Assembly: GCF_001613005.1 (NCBI RefSeq)
Contig: NZ_BDBN01000079.1
Location: 1-43,775 of the forward strand
Length of the DNA: 43,775 bases
From: Nocardia nova NBRC 15556
GTDB lineage: Bacteria; Actinomycetota; Actinomycetes; Mycobacteriales; Mycobacteriaceae
Direction of reading: 5' to 3'
Within the stretch, counting starts at the first letter, position 1, and the number at the start of each line of letters is the position of its first letter. The position numbers and the translations under genes are program-made. Below are positions 8,565-16,414 of the stretch, one piece after another. A model generated the notes under the pieces. The model was given only the letters and a program-made list of their open reading frames with translations, made no database searches and was not told the DNA's origin.

Positions 8565-8897
8565 TCAGTCCGGTACAGCGACATAGATGGCATCGTCGTG
8601 GACTTCGACCGCGTAGGTGCGCAGTGGCGTCGACGCGGGTGGCGCCGTCACTGCCCCGGTCTTGATACAGAATTTCGCGAAATGCCAGCCACATTCGATC
8701 TGGCCGTCCTCGATGAAGCCCTCGTCGGCCAGTGAAGATTTGTCGTGGGAACACCAGTCGGCCGTCGCATAGAATTCGCCGTCGATGTTGTATACGGCGA
8801 TGGGCGGCTGGGTATCGACCCGAGTCACGTTGCCGGGGCTCAGTTCCGCGATCGCGCAGACCCGAACAAGGTTTTCCGACTTCTTTGTCGTTGTCAT
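8565..8897 (-). CDS. Rieske ferredoxin, probable internal start inside the fusion
   Basis: Within the fused frame, an ATG at 8897 starts a complete 110-residue Rieske ferredoxin. It is preceded by a strong AGGAGG ribosome-binding site six to seven bases upstream (minus-strand AGGAGGAAAACAGAGATG), although this site lies inside the reading frame of the reductase. The [2Fe-2S] ligands are Cys49, His51, Cys69 and His72. The usual length of such ferredoxins is about 105-110 residues, so this start gives a normal protein. I infer that free ferredoxin is made from this site whether or not the fusion is also translated. Confidence 0.75.
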   Translation of the reverse strand: MTTTKKSENLVRVCAIAELSPGNVTRVDTQPPIAVYNIDGEFYATADWCSHDKSSLADEGFIEDGQIECGWHFAKFCIKTGAVTAPPASTPLRTYAVEVHDDAIYVAVPD

Positions 8898-10160
8898 CTC
8901 TGTTTTCCTCCTGACCGCTACGGGGGTCGGGGCCGGGGCAGTGCCGTCGACGACACTGCGAAGGTCGACGGATGGATCTGCCAGCAGTGCCGGTTCCGGC
9001 CGCGTCCGCTGACTGATCAGGGGCATCGCGAGACGAACGTCGCGGCGCCGGTTGACCGAAACGGCACCCACAAGTTGGCCATCACGTAGATGGAATGCGC
9101 TGAACTCCAGGGATTCCGGATCACCCCGCCACACCGTTCGATCGCCACTGCGCGGGTGCCCGGCCACTTGGATATTGGTGTCCCCTTGATCGGACCAGAA
9201 CCACGGCACCTCGCGGTAGGGTCGTGCATTTCCCGCCATGGATCGAGCCGCTGCGATGGCCTGGTTCTGTGCGTTCTGCCAGTGTTCGAGCCGAATGCTC
9301 TCGCGCAGGAGATGATCCGGGTGTTCAGCGATATCGCCGGCGGCATAGATCCCGGGGACCGAGCTTCGGCAGTATTCGTCCACGATCACCCCGTTGCCGA
9401 TTGCGATTCCGCAGTCATCGGCGAGCCCGGTGGCGGGTGCGACGCCGATGCCGATCACGACCACATCGGCCTCAGCGGTGAATCCGTCTGTGGTGCATAC
9501 CCGGCGCACCCGATGATCGCCCTCGATCCGCTCGACCTCGGCACCGGTCCGGATACACACTCCGCGGTCGGCGTGCCAGCGGGCGAGGCGGTCGCCTACC
9601 TGTTCGCCGAGCACGCGCCGCAGCACCCCGCTGTCGCGCTCGAGCACAGTGACCGCCGCACCCAGCGCCACCGCGGCGGCGGCCAGCTCCATACCGATCA
9701 ACCCGCCACCCACTACGACAAGGGACCCACCGTGAGCCAGCCGGTCGCGGATCGCGATCGAATCCTCCATCGTGCGAAGGAAATGCACTCCGTCCAGCTG
9801 CAGGCCTGCGATGTCGGGCCGGCGCGGTGCGGTACCCGTGCACAGTAGGAGTTTGTCGACGGTGAGGGCTGCGCCGCTGTCGAGTTCGACGGTGCGGGTG
9901 GCGGTATCGATGCGCGTGGCTCGGGTTCCCAGGAGTAGTTCGATGTCGTTGTCGGAGTAGAACCGGGCCGGATGGATCAGCGTCTCGTGTGGCTGTTTCC
10001 GGCCGGTGATCACCTCTTTGGACAGCGGTGGCCGGTCGTAGGGCAGATGGTGTTCCGCGCCGATCAGGACGATGCGACCGTCGAACCCCTCTGCACGCAG
10101 CGTCTCGACGGCTCGGGCGCCCGCCAGGCTCGCACCGATTACCGCATAGGTTTCGGTCAT
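8565..10160 (-). CDS. Ferredoxin reductase fused in frame to a Rieske ferredoxin
   Basis: This single open frame (531 codons) encodes two proteins usually separate in biphenyl- or toluene-type dioxygenase systems. Residues 1 to about 405 form a FAD/NADH ferredoxin reductase (BphA4-like) with the FAD motif GASLAG near the start, the NAD motif VVVGGGLIGMEL in the middle, and YAAGDIAEHPD. Residues 422-531 form a Rieske ferredoxin with ligands in DWCSHDK and ECGWHF. The linker is a short Pro/Ala stretch. The start overlaps the upstream dioxygenase stop (ATGA). A run of five C just before the linker is notable: one more C there would give a TAG stop and two normal genes, so the fusion may be real, a recent mutation or a base-calling error. 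The function as electron-transfer chain for the adjacent alpha/beta oxygenase is well supported. Confidence 0.88.
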   Translation of the reverse strand: MTETYAVIGASLAGARAVETLRAEGFDGRIVLIGAEHHLPYDRPPLSKEVITGRKQPHETLIHPARFYSDNDIELLLGTRATRIDTATRTVELDSGAALTVDKLLLCTGTAPRRPDIAGLQLDGVHFLRTMEDSIAIRDRLAHGGSLVVVGGGLIGMELAAAAVALGAAVTVLERDSGVLRRVLGEQVGDRLARWHADRGVCIRTGAEVERIEGDHRVRRVCTTDGFTAEADVVVIGIGVAPATGLADDCGIAIGNGVIVDEYCRSSVPGIYAAGDIAEHPDHLLRESIRLEHWQNAQNQAIAAARSMAGNARPYREVPWFWSDQGDTNIQVAGHPRSGDRTVWRGDPESLEFSAFHLRDGQLVGAVSVNRRRDVRLAMPLISQRTRPEPALLADPSVDLRSVVDGTAPAPTPVAVRRKTEMTTTKKSENLVRVCAIAELSPGNVTRVDTQPPIAVYNIDGEFYATADWCSHDKSSLADEGFIEDGQIECGWHFAKFCIKTGAVTAPPASTPLRTYAVEVHDDAIYVAVPD

Positions 10161-11077
10161 TTCGCACCTTCGGTCGCATCGGCCGTGGTAGTTCCCGGAT
10201 GCATGGAGGCGGTCCTCTCACGGTGATGGCCCCATACACTCGTCGCGTCGTAGCTCGACACCCGCCAGGTCGCGTCGTCGACGAGTCTTCCGTCGTAGCC
10301 GAATTCGACTTCGGAGCCAGATGGATTTGCCATAAAGAAGGAGATCGCCAGATCGTTGGTGTGCCGGCCGAGAGTCTCGGTCAACGGCACGCCACGATTT
10401 TCGACCTCGTCCAGCGTCCGGCCCACCGCGTCGATGTCGGTCACTTCGAGCATGAAATGGCCCAGTGCAGGCGCCAATTCGTTGTTCTGAACGAATGCCA
10501 AGCTGTGATGACGCGGATTCACGTGCAGGAAATGCACCTGACGTCCATGGAATTCGATGGTGTCGCTGAGCCGGAAGCCCAAAGTCTCGAGGTAGAACTG
10601 CTTCGCCGAGGCCAGGTCGGTGACGAAGAAGAACACGTGCCCGAGACCGAGATCGCCTGTGACGAAACGATTTCCACGCGGCGACAGGAACGGCTGCTTG
10701 GGGATGCGGGCACCGTAGAAGAACTCGAGGCGGTGGCCGTCGGGATCGGTGCAGTGCAGCAGTCCCTCCACCCCACGCACAGCGGCGCATGCGGCGTCCT
10801 CGGCGACCGCCACACCGGCTGCGCTGAGACGCTCGGCGAGGGTGTCGAGTGCGTTCCGGTCGGTCACCTCCCACCCGATGTAGGCCGCGCCGCCCGCGGG
10901 ACCGCGATGGATCGCGAACCGCCAGGCTTGTTCGTCTGCCCGCAGCAGGACCGTTTCGTCACAGCTTTCCGTTGCCGACACTTCCTGCAGCCCGAGGACC
11001 TCGGTACCGTACGTGCGCCAGGCCTGCAGATCCGTCGCGTAGAGGCCGACGTAGCCCAGCCCGACAACTTCAGTCAT
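10157..11077 (-). CDS. Extradiol ring-cleavage dioxygenase (type I, BphC-like), copy 1
   Basis: A 306-residue two-domain extradiol dioxygenase that should open a catechol-type ring. Metal ligands are His147, His207 and Glu258, and the catalytic His191 (PRHHSLAF) and His239 are kept. The position equivalent to the conserved active-site Tyr250 of BphC is Phe248 (AISFFMANPSG), whereas copy 2 in this operon keeps Tyr. The ATG at 11077 is chosen because AGGAAGG lies ten bases before it. The frame is also open upstream to a GTG at 11203 that overlaps the preceding gene's stop (GTGA), which would add 42 residues unlike the family. Its position just before the reductase-ferredoxin and oxygenase genes fits ring cleavage of the diol made by oxygenase system 1. 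Confidence 0.88.
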   Translation of the reverse strand: MTEVVGLGYVGLYATDLQAWRTYGTEVLGLQEVSATESCDETVLLRADEQAWRFAIHRGPAGGAAYIGWEVTDRNALDTLAERLSAAGVAVAEDAACAAVRGVEGLLHCTDPDGHRLEFFYGARIPKQPFLSPRGNRFVTGDLGLGHVFFFVTDLASAKQFYLETLGFRLSDTIEFHGRQVHFLHVNPRHHSLAFVQNNELAPALGHFMLEVTDIDAVGRTLDEVENRGVPLTETLGRHTNDLAISFFMANPSGSEVEFGYDGRLVDDATWRVSSYDATSVWGHHRERTASMHPGTTTADATEGAK

Positions 11078-11199
11078 GATCGCGATACCTTCCTGATTAG
11101 TACGCCGAGGGATACTTCGCCCTGGCGTGAAACGCAGCTTCGGTGATGCTCGGTCCCATCCACAACGGGTGCGATCCACCTGCTGGAACACGGCTTTGT

Positions 11200-12045
11200 T
11201 CACGACGCCAGAAATGTCCGCACGGCTGTGAGGAATTCACGCGGTCGCTCGAACGGGGGCCAATGTCCGCAGTTGTTCAAAACGACCAGATCGGCCGTGG
11301 GAATGCGGCCGAGCAACAGCAGCGCACCCTCCAGCGGCACCATGCGGTCGTAGCGGCCGTGCACGATGAGGGTGGGAGCCGCAACCGATGACAGCTCCGC
11401 CAAATTGTCGCGAGCGACGATCGTCGACCGCGCCCAAGCATCCGCATGCTCAGGTTCGCGCAGTCGCCAGCGGTAGTAGTCGGCGACGAGTTCGTCGCCG
11501 ATCAATTCATCGTCATAGACGATGGCACGCAACAATCGTGCGATCGCCCGCTGGTCCGGTGCGCCGGACTGGCATTCCTCGAACAGACGCCCGACTTCGG
11601 TCGGCGCCGGTGACAGCAGGTACGGGTCGCCGCCTGTGGAGGCACTGCATCCTCCGATGACGAGACGATCCACACGATCCGGCACGGTTATCGCCATATC
11701 GAGTGCGACCGTCCCGCCGGTGGAAACGCCCAGCACAGTGACGGAGTCCAATCCGAGTTCATCGAGGACGGCGACTGTATTGCGTACATACAAGTCGTGC
11801 ACGGGTTCGTGAAATTCGCGCGGTGCGCTGCGCCCGAAGTTCGGGTAGTCCAGCAGAATACATCGGTAATTTGTCGCCAAGTCCGCGAGAATGCGATGGT
11901 ACGTCAGCCAAGCGGTGGTGCCCGGCAATGGGCCGAACGCCTGCTGGATGACCACGGGCGGCCCGGATCCGACGTCGTGAAAGTGGACAGCGCTGCCGTC
12001 CACTTCGAGCATTCGCTCGCTGGATTGTTCTGAGAGCAAAGACAT
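11200..12045 (-). CDS. Alpha/beta hydrolase, meta-cleavage-product hydrolase type
   Basis: A 281-residue alpha/beta hydrolase resembling the C-C bond hydrolases (BphD, HsaD) that split the product of extradiol cleavage into 2-hydroxypentadienoate and a carboxylic acid. The triad is intact: Ser108 in GVSTGG, Asp233 in HGRYDRMVP and His261 in NNCGHWPPFE. The N-terminal segment FGPLPGTTAW resembles the oxyanion loop of this group, but the usual His-Gly before it is replaced by Ala-Phe-Gly. The ATG at 12045 follows GGAGG by nine bases. It lies 25 bases from the peptidase-like gene upstream and directly before an extradiol dioxygenase gene, consistent with this role; substrate specificity is not readable. 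Confidence 0.82.
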   Translation of the reverse strand: MSLLSEQSSERMLEVDGSAVHFHDVGSGPPVVIQQAFGPLPGTTAWLTYHRILADLATNYRCILLDYPNFGRSAPREFHEPVHDLYVRNTVAVLDELGLDSVTVLGVSTGGTVALDMAITVPDRVDRLVIGGCSASTGGDPYLLSPAPTEVGRLFEECQSGAPDQRAIARLLRAIVYDDELIGDELVADYYRWRLREPEHADAWARSTIVARDNLAELSSVAAPTLIVHGRYDRMVPLEGALLLLGRIPTADLVVLNNCGHWPPFERPREFLTAVRTFLAS

Positions 12046-12070
12046 CTCGGGGTTCCTCCAGACTGGAAGG

Positions 12071-12721
12071 TCAGCTGATCGCACCGCCACCGATGCGTAG
12101 ATCCGGGCCGCGGTGTCGGGCAGCGACCGATACGACCAATCGCACCGCCCGTTCGAGTTGAGCGAGCGTCATCGACGGTGCCGGCGGCATCGCGGACTGC
12201 GCTGCGCGATTCGGTGTCACGGGAATATGCACGAAGCCGGTGCGAGCATCGGTGTGTTCGGACAGCATGCGGGCGAGATAGAACGTCTGATTGCACAGAT
12301 AGGTGCCCGCGGTGTTGGACAGGTAACCCGGAATACCCGCTTCGCGCCAGGCACGGAGGATCGCCTTGTTCGGCAATGTACTCAGATAGGCTGCGGCCCC
12401 GTCCAATTCGACGGGTTCATCGATCGGTTCCTGGCCTTGGTTGTCCGGGATCGGGAAGTCGCGCACATTGATCGCGACGCGCTCGAGCGCCGGTGCGGCG
12501 CGCCCTGGGGCTACCCCGGTGGCGACGATGACTTTCGGCCGGATCGCGTCGATCGTGGCGGTCAGCACCTCCCGGACCGCGATGGTGTCGACCGGAAGAA
12601 CCCGGCCCACGACCTCGATCTTATCGAAGGTCTGTCCGTCGAGGAGCTGCGCAAGCGCACCACTGGGATTGTCGGTTTCCTGTGTGTAACTGCCGAACCC
12701 CGTGACGAGTGCTCTGATCAT
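12071..12721 (-). CDS. Pyroglutamyl-peptidase I-like enzyme (family C15)
   Basis: A 216-residue cysteine peptidase of family C15, whose known members remove N-terminal pyroglutamate from peptides, cleaving an amide next to a five-membered lactam. The triad residues are visible: Glu80 in ALERVAINVRD, Cys143 in NTAGTYLCNQTFY and His165 in GFVHIPVTP. The length equals that of ordinary enzymes (about 215). Its start overlaps the stop of the upstream hydrolase gene (ATGA), so it is a true member of the catabolic operon. That context is unusual for a housekeeping peptidase and suggests recruitment to hydrolyse an amide or lactam of the pathway; this last point is inference. Confidence 0.85.
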   Translation of the reverse strand: MIRALVTGFGSYTQETDNPSGALAQLLDGQTFDKIEVVGRVLPVDTIAVREVLTATIDAIRPKVIVATGVAPGRAAPALERVAINVRDFPIPDNQGQEPIDEPVELDGAAAYLSTLPNKAILRAWREAGIPGYLSNTAGTYLCNQTFYLARMLSEHTDARTGFVHIPVTPNRAAQSAMPPAPSMTLAQLERAVRLVVSVAARHRGPDLRIGGGAIS

Positions 12722-13479
12722 GCCGGCCGTGCGGAGGTGAACTGGGCCAGGAACGTGGCGAATTCCGTGACGAACTGTTCGGGGCGTTCGAGCATCACCG
12801 ACGATTGAGTGAGGCCGGGTGCGATGAACAGCCGCGTGTCCGGTGCCTGCTTATGCCAGACGAACGCATCGTCGACCGGATGTATCGCATCGTCGTGGTC
12901 ACCGCGGCAAACCAGCGTGGGCACACTGAGCTCGCCGAGGTGAGGCCGCAGCGTGAAGTACTGCTGAAACTGCGGGGTGGCGCGTGTGCGAGCATAGAAA
13001 TCTACGGCGTCGCGCCAGTCGTCGCCGTGCAGCGTGTGCCACTCACGAGCTTGCGCGCTGTCGGGATCGATCTCGGTGAACACGGTATTCAGTGACGTGT
13101 TTCCGCTGTTGCTCAGTCCGATGATCGGCGCATCCACGGTGAGGGTCCGAACGCGGTCCGGCTGTTCGAGAACCAAACGACCGGCGATACGCGATCCCAG
13201 CGATACTCCGGCAAGATGGACGTCGTCGAGATCGAGCTCATCGAGCAAGTGCCACAGATCAGCCACCCATCTCCGGGGCTGGTCCAACGGCTCGACGCGC
13301 TGACTGCGGCCGAGCCCCCGCAGATCCGGCACGATCACCCGGCACACCCGCGCCAGCTGAGCCACCACATCGCCGAACCATCGGCCAGAGGCGGCGGCTC
13401 CGTGAATCAGCAACAGCGGCTCACCCGCACCGTGATCCTCGTAGTACAGCTCGACCCCGTCGATCGTCATAGTCGCCAT
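12718..13479 (-). CDS. Alpha/beta hydrolase lacking the catalytic histidine
   Basis: A 253-residue alpha/beta hydrolase-fold protein, first gene of the long minus-strand operon. The oxyanion loop (LLIHGAAAS), nucleophile elbow (GVSLGS, Ser93) and acid position (CRGDHDD, Asp196) are conserved, and the tail has the typical ERPEQF motif. The histidine that should precede that motif is replaced: the sequence reads APGLTQSSVMLERPEQF, with Gln225 where His is expected. It may therefore be non-hydrolytic, a lyase or binding protein, or use another base. The ATG at 13479 has GGAAAGGAA upstream and starts the protein at the family's normal N-terminus, MATMTIDGVELYYEDHG. The role is unassigned. Confidence 0.82.
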   Translation of the reverse strand: MATMTIDGVELYYEDHGAGEPLLLIHGAAASGRWFGDVVAQLARVCRVIVPDLRGLGRSQRVEPLDQPRRWVADLWHLLDELDLDDVHLAGVSLGSRIAGRLVLEQPDRVRTLTVDAPIIGLSNSGNTSLNTVFTEIDPDSAQAREWHTLHGDDWRDAVDFYARTRATPQFQQYFTLRPHLGELSVPTLVCRGDHDDAIHPVDDAFVWHKQAPDTRLFIAPGLTQSSVMLERPEQFVTEFATFLAQFTSARPA

Positions 13480-13689
13480 CGGCAATTCCTTTCCACTGCA
13501 GAGCTGTTTGTCGAGACAGCAGCGTGGCGGCCACGCATCCGCACGGCAACGGCGATGTTCCGCTGGGCGGCAAGCACTGCCACTCGCCCGCACCTCCTGT
13601 TCCGGGGGGCGGACCGCAGTGGTTCCGCGGTCTCTCGTCTCCGGCCAGGGTTAGCCCCGCATCGAGTTTCGACGACGCGAGGAGCAGAG
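13480..13689. promoter_or_regulatory. Divergent control region between the two catabolic operons
   Basis: These 210 bases separate the start of the long minus-strand operon from the hydratase gene on the plus strand and must hold both promoters. The motif GTTCCG occurs three times in the same orientation (13557, 13599, 13622), and an imperfect inverted repeat GCGGACC-N5-GGTTCCGC lies at 13609-13628. It is a candidate operator for the IclR regulator encoded 1.1 kb away. No consensus -35/-10 pair is clear. Confidence 0.4.
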
Positions 13690-14505
13690 ATGGATGTGAA
13701 ACCCTGCGGACCGGTACGCAAAACGGAACAGCCGAGATCGGTCGAATCCATGGCGGCCGACCTACTCTCGGCCGCTGCGGGACGCGCGGCGCGTGCACCG
13801 CTCACCGCTGATCACCCGGAATTGGATATCGACCTGGCTTACCTGGTCCAGGACGAGGCACTGAGTCAGCGAATCGAACGCGGCGAAACGGTGGTCGGAG
13901 TGAAGCTCGGGCTGACGTCATCGGCCAAGCAGCGCCAGATGGGAGTGTCCGCCCCCCTCACTGCCTGGCTGACCGACGCGATGACGTTACCTCCGGGTGC
14001 GCCCCTGCCTCACGATCGGCTCATCCACCCCAGGATCGAACCCGAAATCACCTTCGTGCTGGGACGCCGCCTGGCAGGCCCCGGAGTCACCGCGGCCACC
14101 GCCCTCGCAGCGGTCGACCGGGTGTACGCCGGCCTGGAGATAATCGACAGTCGTTATGTGGACTTCCGCTTCACTCTTCCGGATGTGATCGCAGACAACG
14201 CGTCGGCGGCGTATTTCTCGACAGGACCGATCGGAATCGATCCCACGACGCTGAATCTCGCGCTCGAGGGTTGCCTGCTCGACCTCAACGGTGAAACCGC
14301 CGCCAGCGGGCTCGGCGCAGCGGTCCAAGGACACCCGGCGCAGGCACTCGCGCTGGCCGCCAACTCGCTCGGGCGCCGCGGACACGCACTCGAGGCCGGC
14401 TGGATCGTCATGACCGGCGCCTTGACCGATGCGGTCGCGGTACCACCCGGAACCACCGTGACCGCCCAATTCACACACTTGGGGTCGCTCGGATTGCACT
14501 GTTGA
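13690..14505 (+). CDS. 2-hydroxypenta-2,4-dienoate hydratase-like enzyme
   Basis: A 271-residue member of the MhpD/BphH hydratase group in the fumarylacetoacetase-like fold. These enzymes hydrate 2-hydroxypenta-2,4-dienoate to 4-hydroxy-2-oxovalerate after meta-cleavage and hydrolysis; related decarboxylases share the fold. Metal-binding residues are seen in HPRIEPEITFVLG (two Glu) and in AGLEIIDSRY. The start ATG at 13690 follows GAGGAGCAG. It is the first gene of the plus-strand group and diverges from the operon that should supply its substrate. The next enzymes expected, 4-hydroxy-2-oxovalerate aldolase and acylating acetaldehyde dehydrogenase, are not found in the window. Confidence 0.85.
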   Translation: MDVKPCGPVRKTEQPRSVESMAADLLSAAAGRAARAPLTADHPELDIDLAYLVQDEALSQRIERGETVVGVKLGLTSSAKQRQMGVSAPLTAWLTDAMTLPPGAPLPHDRLIHPRIEPEITFVLGRRLAGPGVTAATALAAVDRVYAGLEIIDSRYVDFRFTLPDVIADNASAAYFSTGPIGIDPTTLNLALEGCLLDLNGETAASGLGAAVQGHPAQALALAANSLGRRGHALEAGWIVMTGALTDAVAVPPGTTVTAQFTHLGSLGLHC

Positions 14506-14781
14506 ACAGCTGCTTCCGGTCACCCGGCCACCCCGAGACCGACAAATAGGTAGCCCCCTCGGGCGTTCTCCCGATGTGACGCCGGACACCATCGCCCTAA
14601 CCTCGGTCACGAGGCGCACCCGCCGGCCATCACGAGACGACATCCCGGCCACACCCGCTTCGATGTGCGAACAAACCGTCAGCACACCGATCCGGAGTTC
14701 GGGTCGGCCGCGACCTCGCACCTTTTGTCGACAGCCCCAGCCCGCCGCCACCATGTCGGCACTGGCGACCGAGAGGCAATC

Positions 14782-15630
14782 ATGTCCATCTCCTCCCTCC
14801 CCTCCACTCTGGGCACAAGCGCCCCTCATGCCGCCCGCGGCATCGGACCATGGAATCGACCCGATCAGGAGTCGCCGAGTTCGGTTGCGAAAGCGCTCGC
14901 ATTGTTGAGCAGCTTCGGACCACAGAACCTCACCATGGGTGTGTCCGAGATAGCGCGGCGCGCGCAGCTGCCGAAGTCGACAGCACATCGACTGCTGTCG
15001 GTTCTGGTCGACTGGGAGATGGTCACCAAACGCGGAACGGAGTACTCACCAGGCAACCGGCTGGCCGAGCTGGCCGCACTCGCCACGCATCCCGAAACCA
15101 GGCACCTTCGCCAAGTGGCTCTCCCGCATCTGCTGGACCTCTACGAAATGACGCACGAAACTGTCAATCTCTGTGTCCTCGCCGGCACCGACACCCTCTA
15201 CATCGAGAAGATCCACGGACACCAGGGCGGCCACTCCCCCGCACAGGTCGGCACCCGCCTGCCCGCAACGAATACCGCTGTCGGCAAAGCACTTCTGGCG
15301 TTCACCGATACCGACGTGCTCACGCGAGTCGCGGACAACCTCCGCCCGGCCACGTCATCGAGTATCTCCTCGGCCACCCGGCTGGCCAAGGAACTGGACA
15401 CAATCCGGGTCTCCGGCCTCGCCTACGACCGTCAGGAAACCCGCCCCGGCCTGACCTGCGTCGCCGCCCCGATCCGCGCCTGGACCGGTGCCGTCGTTGC
15501 GGCGGTATCGATCTCGGGCCCGGTCCAGCGCTTCCGCCCCACCGCGGCCGCCCCCGCGGTCCGCGCAGCCGCCGCAGGCATCGCCCAGCTCGCGCAACAA
15601 GCAAGCTGGCAGCAACAACTCAGCAGCTGA
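14782..15630 (+). CDS. IclR-family transcriptional regulator
   Basis: A 282-residue IclR-type regulator: an N-terminal winged helix-turn-helix (SVAKALALLSSFG through GVSEIARRAQLPKSTAHRLL) and a C-terminal ligand-binding domain (LCVLAGTDTLYIEKI; RQETRPGLTCVAAPI). The ATG at 14782 is chosen because GAGAGG lies five bases before it; the frame is open further upstream without such a site. An N-terminal arm of about 30 residues precedes the helix-turn-helix. It sits between the hydratase and the DUF2848 gene, so it is placed to sense an aromatic or ring-cleavage metabolite and control the divergent operons; the effector is unknown. The 276 bases before it hold no other gene and presumably its promoter. 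Confidence 0.92.
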   Translation: MSISSLPSTLGTSAPHAARGIGPWNRPDQESPSSVAKALALLSSFGPQNLTMGVSEIARRAQLPKSTAHRLLSVLVDWEMVTKRGTEYSPGNRLAELAALATHPETRHLRQVALPHLLDLYEMTHETVNLCVLAGTDTLYIEKIHGHQGGHSPAQVGTRLPATNTAVGKALLAFTDTDVLTRVADNLRPATSSSISSATRLAKELDTIRVSGLAYDRQETRPGLTCVAAPIRAWTGAVVAAVSISGPVQRFRPTAAAPAVRAAAAGIAQLAQQASWQQQLSS

Positions 15631-15695
15631 ACCACCGAAGTGGTTGCCGCACAGCACTTTCCAATCCACCCTATTCTCGCACAGCAGAGGACACC

Positions 15696-16388
15696 ATGCC
15701 CCGCTTGACCTTCGAACTACCCGACGACACGCAGATCCCGGTAACGATAGAAACGCTGCTCAACGCCGGATTCGCCGGCCGCAGCAGCGCCGATGTCGCA
15801 GCACACGTCGCCGAACTGGCCGAACTGGGCGTGCCGGCACCGACACGCATTCCGTGCGTCTATCCCGTCTCGCCCTATCTGGCCATGCAGGTCGACGAAG
15901 TGTGCGTGCAACACGAACGCACGTCCGGGGAAGCTGAATGGGCCCTCGTCGTGAGCGGCGAGGACCCCGAGGACCTATTGCTGACCGCCGCCTGCGATCA
16001 CACCGATCGACGGCTCGAACAGCACGGGGTCGCCTGGAGTAAACAGGCCGCCCCCGACGTATTGGCGCGACGCGCATGGCGATTGACCGATATCGCCGAT
16101 CACATCGATGACATCGCACTGACGGGTGCGGTGCACACCGAATCCGGACGACAGGTGATTCAACAGGGCACCCTGGCGGAGTTACTGACGCCGATGTACT
16201 GGGTCGAAGAGCTGCGAAGCCGCGAACTGCTGCGTCCGGGCACCGTCCTGTTGTCCGGCACGATTCCGATGCGCGCCGGAATCGATCAGTTCGGCACCGG
16301 GTGGAGTGTCGAACTCACCGACCACCGGCTCGGGCGTTCGATCGCGCTCGCCTATGCCGTGCGCCGAACCCCTGCACCCATCGACTGA
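15696..16388 (+). CDS. DUF2848 family protein
   Basis: A 230-residue protein that I place in DUF2848, a family related to the fumarylacetoacetate-hydrolase fold and often found with catabolic oxidoreductases. Features seen are an N-terminal strand-rich part (MPRLTFELPDDTQIPV), the conserved IPCVYPVSPYLAM block, SGEDPEDLLLTAACDHTDR, and a C-terminal LSGTIPMRAGIDQFGTGW segment like the metal-site loop of that fold. The biochemical role of the family is not established to my knowledge. It lies 65 bases after the IclR gene and 26 bases before the old-yellow-enzyme gene, so it probably acts with the latter and the nitrilase-like hydrolase in one branch of the pathway. Confidence 0.7.
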   Translation: MPRLTFELPDDTQIPVTIETLLNAGFAGRSSADVAAHVAELAELGVPAPTRIPCVYPVSPYLAMQVDEVCVQHERTSGEAEWALVVSGEDPEDLLLTAACDHTDRRLEQHGVAWSKQAAPDVLARRAWRLTDIADHIDDIALTGAVHTESGRQVIQQGTLAELLTPMYWVEELRSRELLRPGTVLLSGTIPMRAGIDQFGTGWSVELTDHRLGRSIALAYAVRRTPAPID

Positions 16389-16414
16389 CCGCCGATCCCG
16401 CACCAGGAGCCACC

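Noticed and set aside
11078..11203. 42-residue N-terminal extension of extradiol dioxygenase copy 1 from a GTG overlapping the previous stop
   Set aside because: The ATG at 11077 has a good ribosome-binding site and gives the normal family N-terminus.
15488..15937. Open frames crossing the IclR-DUF2848 junction
   Set aside because: They are low-complexity Arg/Pro/Ser translations in the wrong frame of recognised genes.
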